Assembly: GCF_900115475.1 (NCBI RefSeq)
Contig: NZ_FOWP01000006.1
Coordinates: 1 to 64,000 of the forward strand
Length of the DNA: 64,000 nucleotides
Direction of reading: 5' to 3'
DNA from: Ectopseudomonas composti
GTDB taxonomy: Bacteria > Pseudomonadota > Gammaproteobacteria > Pseudomonadales > Pseudomonadaceae
Shown here: positions 25,688 to 35,848 of the stretch, in pieces
Numbering within the stretch: the stretch's first letter is position 1
How the letters are laid out: the number at the start of each line of letters is the position of its first letter
Program-made: the position numbers and the translations under genes
The notes under the pieces: model-generated
Seen by the model: the letters and a program-made list of their open reading frames with translations, nothing else
Database searches by the model: none
What the model was told of the DNA's origin: nothing

Positions 25688-26474
25688 GGTGCATGTCCTT
25701 CACTTGCGGGCGGGCGACACGGAAGCTGCCTTCCGCGGGCTTGTGGTCGAAAATCGGGATGCGCTTGAACAGCAGGCGCATCGCCTGCCAGTAGATGGCG
25801 GCGAGGGTCTTGCCAGTCATCCAGGGAAAACTCAGCAGATAGCGGTGCAGGCTGGCGCGGTCGAGAGCTTCGCGGTGCAGGCTAAGGCTGGCGTCGAACA
25901 GCTTGGTTTCGCCTTGCCAGTCGGCCATGTGCACGCCAAGGCGTTCGCCGACGGCGCTGAAGCTCATGCGGTATTGCAGCTCGCGCGGCAGGAAGGGTGA
26001 TACATGGAAAGCCTTGTCCACGCTGACCTGGTGGCGGCCGTCGCCATCTGCCGGCAGTACGTAGTGATAGCGTTCGCGCCACGGCGTATTGCTGACCTCA
26101 CAAAGAATCGCCATCAGGCGTTCGTCGGCGTCATGGCAGTAGAAGATGCTCACCGGGTTGAAGGCCAGGCCCCAACTGCGTGGCTGGGTCAACACGCAGA
26201 CGCGACCTTGGGGGCGCGTACCCAGTGCCTCTGCCACGCGCTCGCGCACGGCCTCGTGCAGCGCCACGCCCCGGTGGGTTGATTCGGGCAGGTAATCGGT
26301 CTCGCGGAAGGCGAACGGCGCGAAGCGGCCGGAGCCGGCCAGCTTGGACAGGGCGAACAACTGCGCCTGTTCGCTCAGGTCGAGGTACAGCAGGCCCATG
26401 CGATAGCGAAAGGCATGGGCACGCGGGGCGAAGCGGCGATGCAGCACCCAGCCGCTGTACAGGGCGCTGTGCAT
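25674..26474 (-). CDS. DUF1365 family protein
   Basis: 266 residues with the DUF1365 motifs HRRFAPRAHAFRYRMGLLYLDL at the N-terminus, PRSWGLAFNPVSIFYCHD in the middle and KAFHVSPFLPRELQYRM after it. The family is uncharacterised but regularly lies between an FAD-dependent amine-oxidase-like protein and a CfaS-like methyltransferase, as here. Its first base is the last of the FAD gene's stop, so translation is coupled. Probable role in membrane-lipid modification, by association only. Confidence 0.9.
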   Translation of the reverse strand: MHSALYSGWVLHRRFAPRAHAFRYRMGLLYLDLSEQAQLFALSKLAGSGRFAPFAFRETDYLPESTHRGVALHEAVRERVAEALGTRPQGRVCVLTQPRSWGLAFNPVSIFYCHDADERLMAILCEVSNTPWRERYHYVLPADGDGRHQVSVDKAFHVSPFLPRELQYRMSFSAVGERLGVHMADWQGETKLFDASLSLHREALDRASLHRYLLSFPWMTGKTLAAIYWQAMRLLFKRIPIFDHKPAEGSFRVARPQVKDMHHEEL

Positions 26475-27721
26475 CAGAGTGTCTCTCCGAAGGCACGCGC
26501 CACGCGCAGTGCGCTGACCACGCCGTCTTCATGGAAACCGTTGGCCCAGTAGGCGCCGCAATAGTAGGTGTGCTGGGCGCCAAGCAGCTCCTCCCAGCGT
26601 GCCTGGGCCGCCGTGCCCGCCAGACTGTACTGCGGGTGAGCGTACTGGAAGCGGGCGAGGATCTTGCTCGGGTCGATGGCGGCGGTCTGGTTGAGGCTGA
26701 CGCAGAAGGTGGTATCGCTGTCGATGCCCTGCAGGATGTTCATGTCGTAGGTAACGGCAGCCGATTGGCTGCTCGGCCCGCCCAGGCGATAGTTCCAACT
26801 GGCCCAGGCCAGCTTGCGCTTGGGCAACAGGCGCGTGTCGGTATGCAGCACCACGTCGTTGTTGGCGTAGGGCAGGGCGCCGAGAATCTCCCATTCCTTG
26901 TCGCTGGCCTGGTCGAGCAGGGCCAGCGCCTGGTCGCTGTGGCAGGCGAAAATCACCTTGTCGAAGCGTTCGCTACCGGCCGCGCTGTGCAGGGTGACGC
27001 CGTCCTGGTCGCGGACCACGCGGCTGACCGGGCAGTTGAGGCGAATGCGCTCGGCGAAGCTGGCGGTCAGCGGCGCCACATAGCTGCTCGAGCCACCTTC
27101 GATTACCTGCCAGGTCGGGCGGTCGCTGACCGAGAGCAGGCCATGATTCTTGCAGAAGCGCACAAAGAACTGCAGCGGGAAACCGAGCATGTCGGCCTGC
27201 GACATCGACCAGATGGCCGAGCCCATCGGCACGATGTAATGCTCGATGAAGCGGCGGCCATAGCCGTTGCTGTCGAGGTACTGGCCGAGTGTGGTGTCGG
27301 CATCGATGCGGTTGTTGGCCAGGTCGTCGAGCGACTGCCGATTGAAGCGCAGGATGTCGCGCAGCATGCCCCAGAAGGCCGGCGACACCAGATTGCTGCG
27401 CTGGGCGAAGAGGGTGTTCAGGTCGTGGCCGTTGTATTCCACGCCGGTGGCCGGGTCGCTGACCGAGAAGCTCATCTCGGTGGGCTTGAAGGCGACGCCG
27501 ATCTGCTCCAGCAGGCGGATGAAGTTGGGGTAGGTCCAGTCGTTGAAGACGATGAAGCCGGTATCGATGGCGTAGCTGCGACCCTCCACCTGCACGTCGA
27601 CGGTGTGGGTGTGGCCGCCGATCCAGTCGCTGGCCTCGAACACCTGGATGTCGTGCTGGCGGTTGAGCAGATAGGCACAGGTCAGGCCGGCGATGCCGCT
27701 GCCGACGATGGCGATTTTCAT
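26474..27721 (-). CDS. FAD-dependent oxidoreductase (amine-oxidase/desaturase-like)
   Basis: 415 residues. The FAD-binding GSGIAGLTCAYLLNRQ motif is at residues 7-22, followed by DWIGGHTHTVDV, and a late GAYWANGFHEDGVVSAL segment that closes the FAD site. The fold is that of flavin amine oxidases and carotenoid or fatty-acyl desaturases. In other bacteria this gene with DUF1365 and a cfa-like gene has been implicated in making unusual membrane lipids such as furan fatty acids; the substrate here is not shown by the sequence. Start ATG overlaps the SDR stop by four bases. Confidence 0.88.
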   Translation of the reverse strand: MKIAIVGSGIAGLTCAYLLNRQHDIQVFEASDWIGGHTHTVDVQVEGRSYAIDTGFIVFNDWTYPNFIRLLEQIGVAFKPTEMSFSVSDPATGVEYNGHDLNTLFAQRSNLVSPAFWGMLRDILRFNRQSLDDLANNRIDADTTLGQYLDSNGYGRRFIEHYIVPMGSAIWSMSQADMLGFPLQFFVRFCKNHGLLSVSDRPTWQVIEGGSSSYVAPLTASFAERIRLNCPVSRVVRDQDGVTLHSAAGSERFDKVIFACHSDQALALLDQASDKEWEILGALPYANNDVVLHTDTRLLPKRKLAWASWNYRLGGPSSQSAAVTYDMNILQGIDSDTTFCVSLNQTAAIDPSKILARFQYAHPQYSLAGTAAQARWEELLGAQHTYYCGAYWANGFHEDGVVSALRVARAFGETL

Positions 27722-28473
27722 GCGTTGTCCTCGTTACGCGCCAGACGGCGACCTATGGCCAGTTGCAGGCTGCTGGGCAGGCTGCCGAGCAGTTTCAGGA
27801 TGGCGATGAAAGGGGTGGGGAACGCGATCTCGTGCGGGCGCTTTTCCAGGCGTTCGGCGATGTGCCGCGCGGCGCGTTCCACGGGCCAGCGCATGGGCAT
27901 GGGAAAGTCGTTCTTCTGCGTCAGCGGGGTGTCGACGAAACCAGGGCTGACCAGGGTGACGTCGATGCCTTCTGCCGCCAGATCGATGCGCAGCGTCTGC
28001 ATCAGGTAACGTATGGCGGCCTTGGACGCGCCATAGGCCTCGGCGCGTGGCAGCGGCAAAAAGGTCACCGAACTGCCGACACCGACCAGGTGTGGACGCT
28101 TGCCCTGGCGCAGCAGGGGCAGGGCGGTCTCGATGCAGTAGCTGGCGGCGAACAGGTTGGTGCTGACCACGCGTTCGATCATCGCCGCCTCGAACTGGCG
28201 CACGTCGACGTATTCGCAGGTGCCGGCGTTGAGGATCACGCAGTCCAGCGCGCCCCATCGTTGCGCGATGCGCTCGCCGATGGCACGCACCTGTTCGGGG
28301 TCGGTCAGGTCACCCGGGGCGACCAGTACCTGTTCGCCATAGCGGGTGGCGAAATCCTCCAGTGGGCCATTGCTGCGGGCACTCAGTGCCAGCTGGTGTC
28401 CGGCTTTGAGTAATTCTTCGGCCAGTGCAGCACCGATGCCGCTGCTGGCGCCGGTGAGCCAGATACGCTTCAT
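27718..28473 (-). CDS. Short-chain dehydrogenase/reductase
   Basis: 251 residues of the classical SDR type: TGASSGIGAALAEEL near the N-terminus, NAG in VILNAGTCEYV, catalytic Ser/Tyr/Lys in SVTFLPLPRAEAYGASKAA. NAD(P)-dependent; substrate unknown. Four-base ATGA overlaps with both neighbours place it firmly in the operon with photolyase, FAD oxidoreductase and cfa-like genes. Confidence 0.9.
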   Translation of the reverse strand: MKRIWLTGASSGIGAALAEELLKAGHQLALSARSNGPLEDFATRYGEQVLVAPGDLTDPEQVRAIGERIAQRWGALDCVILNAGTCEYVDVRQFEAAMIERVVSTNLFAASYCIETALPLLRQGKRPHLVGVGSSVTFLPLPRAEAYGASKAAIRYLMQTLRIDLAAEGIDVTLVSPGFVDTPLTQKNDFPMPMRWPVERAARHIAERLEKRPHEIAFPTPFIAILKLLGSLPSSLQLAIGRRLARNEDNA

Positions 28474-28892
28474 GCCAGCCTCCGCTTCAACCAGGCGATC
28501 ACGCTGCCAAGCACTGGCAGGTGTTCGTAGAGCAATGCGCCGGCATCGAAGTAGTCGCGGTGCTGATAGACGCGGTCGCGCCAGAGCAGGTGCGAGCAGC
28601 CTTCGACGGCGATTTCCTCGCCGCCACGCAGGCGTGGGTGGCGATAGCGCATGGTCCAGCGCAGGTAGCCCTCGCCATCCGCGACCTGATCGAAACCGTG
28701 GAACTCGAAACGCAGCGCCTCGACGTTGGCGTACAGCTCGGCGAAATAGCGGCGTACCGCTGTCAGCCCATGCACTTCATGCAGCGGGTCGCGAAACAGC
28801 ACATCGTCGCTGTACAGCTCGCCCAGCAAGTTGAGGTTGTCCTTGTTCAGCGCGGCGAAACGCTCGGCAAAGTCTTGGAGAAATGTGCTCAT
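28470..28892 (-). CDS. NTF2-like (SnoaL-type) protein
   Basis: 140 residues of a single NTF2-like cone fold: an N-terminal helix with LNKDNLNLLGELYSDDVLFRDPLHEVHG, then strands with WTMRYRHPRL and GCSHLLWRDRVYQHRDYFDAG. Such domains bind small hydrophobic ligands or act as simple isomerases. It overlaps both photolyase and SDR genes by four bases. No catalytic assignment is possible. Confidence 0.85.
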   Translation of the reverse strand: MSTFLQDFAERFAALNKDNLNLLGELYSDDVLFRDPLHEVHGLTAVRRYFAELYANVEALRFEFHGFDQVADGEGYLRWTMRYRHPRLRGGEEIAVEGCSHLLWRDRVYQHRDYFDAGALLYEHLPVLGSVIAWLKRRLA

Positions 28893-30325
28893 GCCGGCAC
28901 CTCCCGTGTGGAGAGGTTCTTGAACGCCGCCAGTGCGCGCTCGCGCGAGCGCGACAGATCGACGATCGGGCGCGGATAGCCGGAGGGCGCGAACAGGCCG
29001 CCCAGTGCGGACGGATCATGAATATCGCACTTGTTCAGCCCGGCCAGCTCTGGCACCCACTGGCGAATGAACTGGCCTTCGGGATCGAACTTCTGCGACT
29101 GGCTGATCGGGTTGAAGATACGAAAGTAGGGCGCCGCATCGGTGCCGGTTGAGGCGCTCCACTGCCAGCCGCCATTGTTCGCCGCCAGGTCGCCGTCGAT
29201 CAGGTGACGCATGAAGAAGCGCTCGCCCTCACGCCAGTCGATAAGCAGGTTCTTGGTCAGGAACATGGCGACGACCATGCGCAGGCGGTTGTGCATCCAG
29301 CCGGTTTCCAGCAACTGGCGCATGGCTGCATCGATGATCGGCAGGCCGGTGCGACCTTCCTGCCAGGCGGCCAGCTCCTCCGGCGCGTGGCGCCAGGGTA
29401 GTGCCTCGGTCTCCAGGCGGAAGGCGCGGTGGCGCGAGACGCGTGGGTAGCCGACCAGGATGTGTTTGTAGAACTCGCGCCAGAGCAGTTCATTGATCCA
29501 GGTGACGACGCCTGGGTTGCCGCTGTCGAACTCACCCTGATTGGCCGCGAGTGCGGCATGCAGGCACTGTCGCGGCGAGACGACGCCGGCGGCCAGGTAG
29601 GCCGACAGCTGGCTGGTGCCAGGCTTGGCGGGGAAGTCGCGTTCATCCTTGTAATAGGCCACCTGCTCGTCGGCAAAGCGCTCCAGGCGCTGCAGCGCGG
29701 TGTTCTCTCCGGCGGGCCAGAGCAGGCGCAGGCTGTCGCTGGGTGTAGCGAAACCCTCTACGGTTTCGGGAACGGCGTCACTGCTGATGGCCAGTGACGT
29801 TTGTGCCAGCGGTGGGGCGATCAATGCCGGCAGGGACGTGTGCAGGCGCTCGTAGCACACCTTGCGGAACTGGCTGTAGACCTGGAAGTAGCCGCCGGAG
29901 CGGGTCAGTACGCTGCCAGGTTTGAACAACAGCTGGTCGAGGTGGCTGTGCCAGGCGATGGCCTGCTGGCCGAGGTAGGCGCAGACCTGCTGATCGCGCA
30001 GGCTTTCGTTGATGCCGTATTCCTCGTTGACGTGCACGGTGCTGATGTCGTGCTCATGGCAGACCTCGGCGACCTGCACCGGCGCCTCGCTCCAATCGTG
30101 GCAGTGGCGTACCAGCAGCGGCACATTGAGCGCCGCCAGAGCCTTGCTCAACTCGGCCAGGTTGCGCAGCCAGAAGTCCACCTTGCTCGCGGCGTCGTCG
30201 TGGCGCTGCCACTGGCCCGGCGTGACGAGATACAGGGCGATGGTCGCGCCGCTGCTCATGGCCCGACTCAGGGCCGTGTTGTCCTGGGTACGCAGGTCGC
30301 TGCGAAACCACATCAGTTGCTGCAT
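28889..30325 (-). CDS. phrB: Deoxyribodipyrimidine photolyase
   Basis: 478 residues from MQQLMWFRSDLR. The N-terminal alpha/beta antenna domain (WFRSDLRTQDNTALS) is followed by the FAD domain with INELLWREFYKHIL, GRTGLPIIDAAMRQL, WMHNRLRMVVAMFL and NGGWQWSASTGTDAAPYFRIFNP, all class I CPD photolyase signatures. It repairs cyclobutane pyrimidine dimers with blue light. The start overlaps the MerR regulator by 13 bases; the frame is open 48 codons further up but that part reads as the regulator's other phase. Coupling to a LitR-like regulator suggests light induction. Confidence 0.95.
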   Translation of the reverse strand: MQQLMWFRSDLRTQDNTALSRAMSSGATIALYLVTPGQWQRHDDAASKVDFWLRNLAELSKALAALNVPLLVRHCHDWSEAPVQVAEVCHEHDISTVHVNEEYGINESLRDQQVCAYLGQQAIAWHSHLDQLLFKPGSVLTRSGGYFQVYSQFRKVCYERLHTSLPALIAPPLAQTSLAISSDAVPETVEGFATPSDSLRLLWPAGENTALQRLERFADEQVAYYKDERDFPAKPGTSQLSAYLAAGVVSPRQCLHAALAANQGEFDSGNPGVVTWINELLWREFYKHILVGYPRVSRHRAFRLETEALPWRHAPEELAAWQEGRTGLPIIDAAMRQLLETGWMHNRLRMVVAMFLTKNLLIDWREGERFFMRHLIDGDLAANNGGWQWSASTGTDAAPYFRIFNPISQSQKFDPEGQFIRQWVPELAGLNKCDIHDPSALGGLFAPSGYPRPIVDLSRSRERALAAFKNLSTREVPA

Positions 30326-31269
30326 GGGGTTACCTCTTGAGCGCCAAACAGGCCATGGCGCAACAGCCAGGCATAGGCGGCGAGCGGGTCGCAGGCCGAC
30401 TCCAGGCCGGTCAGCGCATCGCGGTGAATGTGGGCTGCTGGGCCGGCGATCAGCAGTGGCACCGGGCACAGTTCAGCCAGGCGCGGCAGATGACGGCGCA
30501 CCAGGGTGCCGTCCAGCGCTTCTTCGGCGTACAGCAGCACGGCGCGCGGGGCGATGTGCTCCAGCGCCGTCAGCAGTTCGTTGGGGGGCAGCGGCCAATC
30601 GAAGACCTCCACCGGACAGTCGCTGGTGCTGGCCAGCCAGGCACACAGCCACAGGCCTGGTTCCATCGGCGCTTCGCCGAGGTTGATCAGCAGCAGTGGC
30701 GCGCCACCGACCTGGCGATTGCAGTGGTAGATGCGGGTGGCCAGCTTGCTGCGCAGCCAGGAGAGGAAGAACACCTGCTCGGCGCGCGCACCGAACTGGC
30801 CTTGCCAGCGCTGACGCAAGTCCCCCAGGAGCGGCCAGAACAGCTGTTCGACCAGGGTGCTGGCCGGGTAGAGCGCCAGTGCCGAATTGAAGCGGTCGTC
30901 CAGCCGTCGCTCGTTGAGCTGGGCGATGCAGGCGAGCAGTTCATTACGCTGGCGTGACCAGTTATCGGTGCTGGTGGCCTGGGGCACCTGACCATGGTCG
31001 AGCAGTGCCTTGACCTGGCCAACAGCGACGCCGCGCGCCAGCCAGGCGAGGATGGCATTGATGCGTTCCAGATTGGCCGGCGAGTAGAGACGGTGCCCCT
31101 TGGGCGTGCGGTACGGCACGATCAGTCCGTAGCGGCGCTCCCAGGCACGCAGGGTCACGGCGTTGATGCCGGTGCTGCGCGCTACCTCGCGAATCGGCAG
31201 ATAGCCTTCGTCGAGTGCCTGGCGGTAGTCGTGGCCGATTTCGTCGTCGGCGATGGTTTCGCTGGTCAT
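30313..31269 (-). CDS. MerR-family regulator, LitR/CarH-like (probable light response)
   Basis: 318 residues from MTSETIADDE; an ATG five codons earlier overlaps the preceding gene. The MerR winged helix (YLPIREVARSTGINAVTLRAWERRYGLI) is at about residues 24-52, followed by a helical bundle and a C-terminal Rossmann-like domain as in B12-dependent LitR/CarH photoreceptors. The D-x-H-x-x-G motif that holds cobalamin is not seen; the place reads GEAPMEPG. That fits class II LitR proteins of P. putida, which act with a separate BLUF sensor. No BLUF gene is in the window. Likely targets are the TRTACA-N12-TGTAYA sites nearby. Confidence 0.82.
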   Translation of the reverse strand: MTSETIADDEIGHDYRQALDEGYLPIREVARSTGINAVTLRAWERRYGLIVPYRTPKGHRLYSPANLERINAILAWLARGVAVGQVKALLDHGQVPQATSTDNWSRQRNELLACIAQLNERRLDDRFNSALALYPASTLVEQLFWPLLGDLRQRWQGQFGARAEQVFFLSWLRSKLATRIYHCNRQVGGAPLLLINLGEAPMEPGLWLCAWLASTSDCPVEVFDWPLPPNELLTALEHIAPRAVLLYAEEALDGTLVRRHLPRLAELCPVPLLIAGPAAHIHRDALTGLESACDPLAAYAWLLRHGLFGAQEVTPCSN

Positions 31270-31273
31270 GGCG

Positions 31274-32224
31274 TCACAGCGCATTGCGCAGGCTGAGGGG
31301 CTCGGGGTGCGGTTGCAGGTAAGCCTGCTCGGCGATGTAACGGTCCGGGTGACGGCGGAAGTGGTGCTTGAGCAGGGTCAGCGGCACTACCAACGGCACG
31401 ATGCCGTCGCGGTACTGGCCGATCAGTTGCTGTATTTCCTGCTTTTCGTCGGAGCTGAGTGCACGCTTGAGGTAGCCGCTCAGGTGCTGCAGCACGTTGC
31501 TGTGGGTACCGCGTGTCGCGCATTTCTTCAGTGCGCTCATCAGCTCGCTGAAATACTGCGGCGCCAGTTCGCCGAGGTCGTGCTGGCCGAGCTCGCCGAG
31601 CATGCGCCCGAGCGATTTGTAGCGCGCCGGGTCGGTGGCCATCAGCAGGTATTTGTAGCGCGAGTGGAAGGCGATCAGTGCACGGCGCGTCAGGCCCTGC
31701 TGCAACAGGCGTTGCCATTCGGCGTGGGCGTAAACGCGGGTAATGAAGTTCTCGCGCAGTACCGGGTCGTTGAGGCGACCGTCCTCTTCCACCGGCAGGT
31801 CCGGGTGGCGCGCGCAGAAGGCGGCAGCGAAGATGCCGCGGCCCGGTTCGCTCGGGCGTCCACCTTCCTGGTAGACCTTGACCCGCTCCAGGCCACAGGA
31901 GGGCGACTGTTGCATGAAGATGTAGCCGCTGATGCCCTGCAGCTCGGCCGCCATGCGTTCGCCGTAGGCGGCCAGTGCATCGGTGACGTCGCGCGAGCGA
32001 TCGACGGTGCCCACGGCGCGCGGCGCATGCGGATCGCCGACCAGGCGAATCGGTTCTCGTGGGATCGACATGCCGATGCCCACCTCGGGGCAGACCGGGA
32101 TGAAATCGAAGTGTTCGGTCAGGCTGCGGCTGCACAGGCGCGACAGCTTATGGCCGCCGTTGTAGCGGACCTCGGCGCCCAGCAGGCAGGCGCTGATACC
32201 CAATTTGGCTTTGCTCGCTTGCAT
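31274..32224 (-). CDS. DUF523 and DUF1722 (YbgA-type) protein, first gene of operon
   Basis: 316 residues from MQASKAKLGIS. Residues ~8-150 are DUF523 (ISACLLGAEVRYNGGHK, CPEVGIGMSIPREPIRLVG, QQSPSCGLERVKVYQ, with conserved Cys), residues ~185-310 are DUF1722/YbgA (AFHSRYKYLLMATDPARYKSLGR). This fusion is common next to phr and MerR genes, and the family is annotated as possibly involved in DNA repair or 2-thiouracil breakdown without firm proof. It is preceded by two LitR-type operators at 32245-32318 and followed by the regulator five bases later. The frame extends 15 codons upstream without a ribosome site. Confidence 0.9.
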   Translation of the reverse strand: MQASKAKLGISACLLGAEVRYNGGHKLSRLCSRSLTEHFDFIPVCPEVGIGMSIPREPIRLVGDPHAPRAVGTVDRSRDVTDALAAYGERMAAELQGISGYIFMQQSPSCGLERVKVYQEGGRPSEPGRGIFAAAFCARHPDLPVEEDGRLNDPVLRENFITRVYAHAEWQRLLQQGLTRRALIAFHSRYKYLLMATDPARYKSLGRMLGELGQHDLGELAPQYFSELMSALKKCATRGTHSNVLQHLSGYLKRALSSDEKQEIQQLIGQYRDGIVPLVVPLTLLKHHFRRHPDRYIAEQAYLQPHPEPLSLRNAL

Positions 32225-32244
32225 AACCTGACCTCGATAGATCT

Positions 32245-32268
32245 TGTACATGAAGTTATCTATGTACA
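32245..32268. promoter_or_regulatory. LitR-type operator 1 (TGTACA-N12-TGTACA)
   Basis: TGTACA at 32245-32250 and TGTACA at 32263-32268 with exactly 12 bases between; the palindrome extends to TTGTACAT/ATGTACAA. It lies 20 bases upstream of the first ATG of the operon with the MerR regulator. Confidence 0.75.
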
Positions 32269-32294
32269 ATTTATGTCTATCATAGGTGCGTTGT

Positions 32295-32318
32295 TATACA
32301 AGTCAAATTATTTGTATA
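32295..32318. promoter_or_regulatory. LitR-type operator 2 (TATACA-N12-TGTATA)
   Basis: TATACA at 32295-32300 and TGTATA at 32313-32318, again with 12 bases between. The centre-to-centre distance from operator 1 is 50 bases. The outer half-site TTGTATAA resembles -35/-10 elements, as expected of MerR-type promoters. Confidence 0.75.
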
Positions 32319-32391
32319 GCTTTGGTATGGCTTTGTGTGTAAGTGAGCGGCGTCAGCCCGGGGGTGACGCCGTCGGGGGCAGCCTGAGGGA

Positions 32392-33680
<1,289 letters not shown>

Positions 33681-33796
33681 GCTGTCGCCGAGAGTGGCGC
33701 TCCCTTGCTTTAGGTTTAGGACAAACGCGACAGGTATGCGCGTCATGAACCAGACTAAAGGTGAAGTTTCTTCCATTGCCATGCGAGGACGATGCC

Positions 33797-34699
33797 ATGC
33801 ATATCCTGCTGACCGGCGGTACCGGTCTGATCGGTCGAGCGCTCTGCGCACACTGGGCCGAGCAAGGCCACCGCCTGACCGTCTGGAGTCGCGAGCCGAG
33901 CAAGGTCGCGGGCCTTTGCGGCGCTGAGGTTCGAGGTGTCGCCCGGCTCGAGGAGCTGGGTGATGAACCACTGGATGCCGTGATCAACCTGGCCGGCGCG
34001 CCGATTGCCGACCGGCCTTGGAGCAGCAAGCGCAAGGCGCTGTTGTGGTCCAGTCGTATCGGTCTGACCGAGCAGCTGCTGAGCTGGTTGCAGGGGCGCA
34101 CGCAGCGTCCTGCGCTGCTGCTGTCGGGTTCGGCGGTGGGTTGGTACGGCAATGGCGGGGAACGTGAGCTGAGCGAAAGCACGCCGCCAGTGACTGACGA
34201 TTTCGCTGCGCAACTCTGTGGCGCCTGGGAGGAAACCGCGCTGCGCGCCGAGGAGTTGGGCATTCGCGTGGTGCTGATCCGCACCGGCCTGGTGCTGAGC
34301 CCTGACGGCGGCATGCTCAAGCGTCTGCAGCTGCCATTCAAGCTCGGCCTCGGCGGCCGGATTGGCGATGGTCGGCAGTGGATGCCGTGGATTCATATCG
34401 CCGACCAAATCGGCCTGATCGATTTTCTCTTGCAGCACGGTGATGCCCGCGGTCCTTATAATGCTTGCGCGCCATTACCGGCGCGCAATGCCGAGTTCAC
34501 CAAGGCGCTGGGACAGGCGCTGAGTCGCCCGACCCTGTTCCCGGCACCGGCCTTCGTCTTGCGCGCTGCACTCGGCGAAATGTCCGAATTGCTCCTCGGC
34601 GGCCAGCGTGCCGTGCCGACGCGCCTGCTGGAGGCTGGCTTCAGTTTTCGTTTCACCCATCTGGATGTGGCTCTGGTGGATCTGCTGAGCCATCAATGA
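33797..34699 (+). CDS. TIGR01777-family SDR epimerase (YfcH-like)
   Basis: 300 residues from MHILLTGGTGLIGRALCAHW, the extended-SDR nucleotide-binding start. Motifs NLAGAPIADRPWSSKRK and SGSAVGWYGNGGERELSE are specific to the YfcH/SDR39U1 group, and the C-terminal DUF1731-like tail reads LLGGQRAVPTRLLEAGFSFRF. Function unknown; an NADP-dependent reductase or epimerase is likely. The gene is 12 bases ahead of hemH, so the two are cotranscribed. The 12-codon upstream extension of the frame was rejected. Confidence 0.92.
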   Translation: MHILLTGGTGLIGRALCAHWAEQGHRLTVWSREPSKVAGLCGAEVRGVARLEELGDEPLDAVINLAGAPIADRPWSSKRKALLWSSRIGLTEQLLSWLQGRTQRPALLLSGSAVGWYGNGGERELSESTPPVTDDFAAQLCGAWEETALRAEELGIRVVLIRTGLVLSPDGGMLKRLQLPFKLGLGGRIGDGRQWMPWIHIADQIGLIDFLLQHGDARGPYNACAPLPARNAEFTKALGQALSRPTLFPAPAFVLRAALGEMSELLLGGQRAVPTRLLEAGFSFRFTHLDVALVDLLSHQ

Positions 34700-34711
34700 C
34701 TAGGATTTCGC

Positions 34712-35734
34712 ATGACCGATCACGCATTGTTGCTGGTTAACCTGGGTTCGCCCGCGTCCACCGAAGTAGCCGATGTTCGCCGTTACCTCAATCAGTTCCT
34801 GATGGATCCGTATGTCATCGATCTGCCGTGGCCGCTGCGTCGTTTGCTGGTGTCGCTGATTCTGATCAAGCGTCCTGCCGCATCGGCGCACGCCTACGCC
34901 TCGATCTGGTGGGAAGACGGTTCGCCGCTGGTGGTGATCAGCCGCCGTCTGCAGGAAGCGATGAAAGTTCAGTGGACCCAGGGGCCCGTGGAGTTGGCCA
35001 TGCGCTACGGCGAGCCTTCCATCGAGTCGACCTTGCAGCGTCTGGCTGACCAGGGCATTCGCGAGGTGACCTTGGCGCCGCTGTATCCGCAGTTTGCCGA
35101 CAGCACCACCACCACGGTGATCGAAGAGGCCAAGCGGGTTTTGCGTGAGCGCGATCTGGACATGCGTTTGTCCACGCTGCCGCCGTTCTACGATCAGCCG
35201 GAGTATCTCGATGCCCTGGTGGCCAGTGCCAAGCCTTACCTGGAGCAGGCGTTCGATCACCTGCTACTGAGCTTTCACGGCCTGCCGGAGCGTCATCTGC
35301 ACAAGCTCGATCCCAGCGGTCATTGCCTGAAAGGTGACGACTGCTGCCGCACTGCTTCGCCTGCGGTGCTCGCCAACTGTTACCGCGCGCAATGCCTGCG
35401 CAGCGCCGAGCTGTTCGCTCAGCGCATGGGGCTGCGGCCGGAGCAGTGGTCGGTGAGCTTCCAGTCGCGCCTGGGCCGCGCCAAATGGATCGAGCCCTAC
35501 ACCGAGACCCGTCTCGACGAACTGGCGGCGCAGGGCGTGAAGAAGCTGCTGGTGATGTGTCCGGCCTTCGTCGCCGACTGCATCGAGACCCTGGAAGAGA
35601 TCGGCGACCGTGGCCGCGAGCAGTTCGTCGAGGCCGGTGGCGAAAGCCTGCAACTGGTGCCCTGCCTGAACGATCATCCTGACTGGGCCGCTGCGTTGAA
35701 GGTGCTGTGCGAGCGTGCGCCGCTGATGATCTGA
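34712..35734 (+). CDS. hemH: Ferrochelatase
   Basis: 340 residues. [11 protein letters not shown] and [13 protein letters not shown] at the N-terminus, metal-site His189 in [12 protein letters not shown], and the [15 protein letters not shown] motif with the proton-path Glu are present. It inserts ferrous iron into protoporphyrin IX. Five cysteines (205, 211, 212, 223, 228) are clustered in an internal insert [10 protein letters not shown]...CYRAQC, as in bacterial ferrochelatases that carry a [2Fe-2S] cluster with all ligands in an internal segment. Removing photosensitising protoporphyrin fits the light-type operator upstream of its operon. Confidence 0.96.
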   Translation: MTDHALLLVNLGSPASTEVADVRRYLNQFLMDPYVIDLPWPLRRLLVSLILIKRPAASAHAYASIWWEDGSPLVVISRRLQEAMKVQWTQGPVELAMRYGEPSIESTLQRLADQGIREVTLAPLYPQFADSTTTTVIEEAKRVLRERDLDMRLSTLPPFYDQPEYLDALVASAKPYLEQAFDHLLLSFHGLPERHLHKLDPSGHCLKGDDCCRTASPAVLANCYRAQCLRSAELFAQRMGLRPEQWSVSFQSRLGRAKWIEPYTETRLDELAAQGVKKLLVMCPAFVADCIETLEEIGDRGREQFVEAGGESLQLVPCLNDHPDWAAALKVLCERAPLMI

Positions 35735-35787
35735 GTGCCTGCTCAGGTAAGGCAGGTGCTGTGGGCCATGCCGGTCAGACATTCAAT

Positions 35788-35848
35788 TGTAGGAGCCTGC
35801 TTGCTGGCGATCCGCTCAACAAGCATCGCCGGCAAGCCGGTTCTTACA
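35788..35848. repeat. REPIN downstream of hemH
   Basis: TGTAGGAGCCTGCTTGCTGG from 35788 is mirrored by GCCGGCAAGCCGGTTCTTACA ending at 35848, arms of about 24 bases around a 13-base centre. A typical Pseudomonas REP pair of the TGTAGGAGCCGGCTTGC type. The rest of 35735-36032 shows no gene. Confidence 0.9.

Noticed and set aside
26180..28009. 609-codon plus-strand frame over DUF1365 and the FAD oxidoreductase
   Set aside because: Antisense shadow; the opposite strand has coupled genes with clear motifs.
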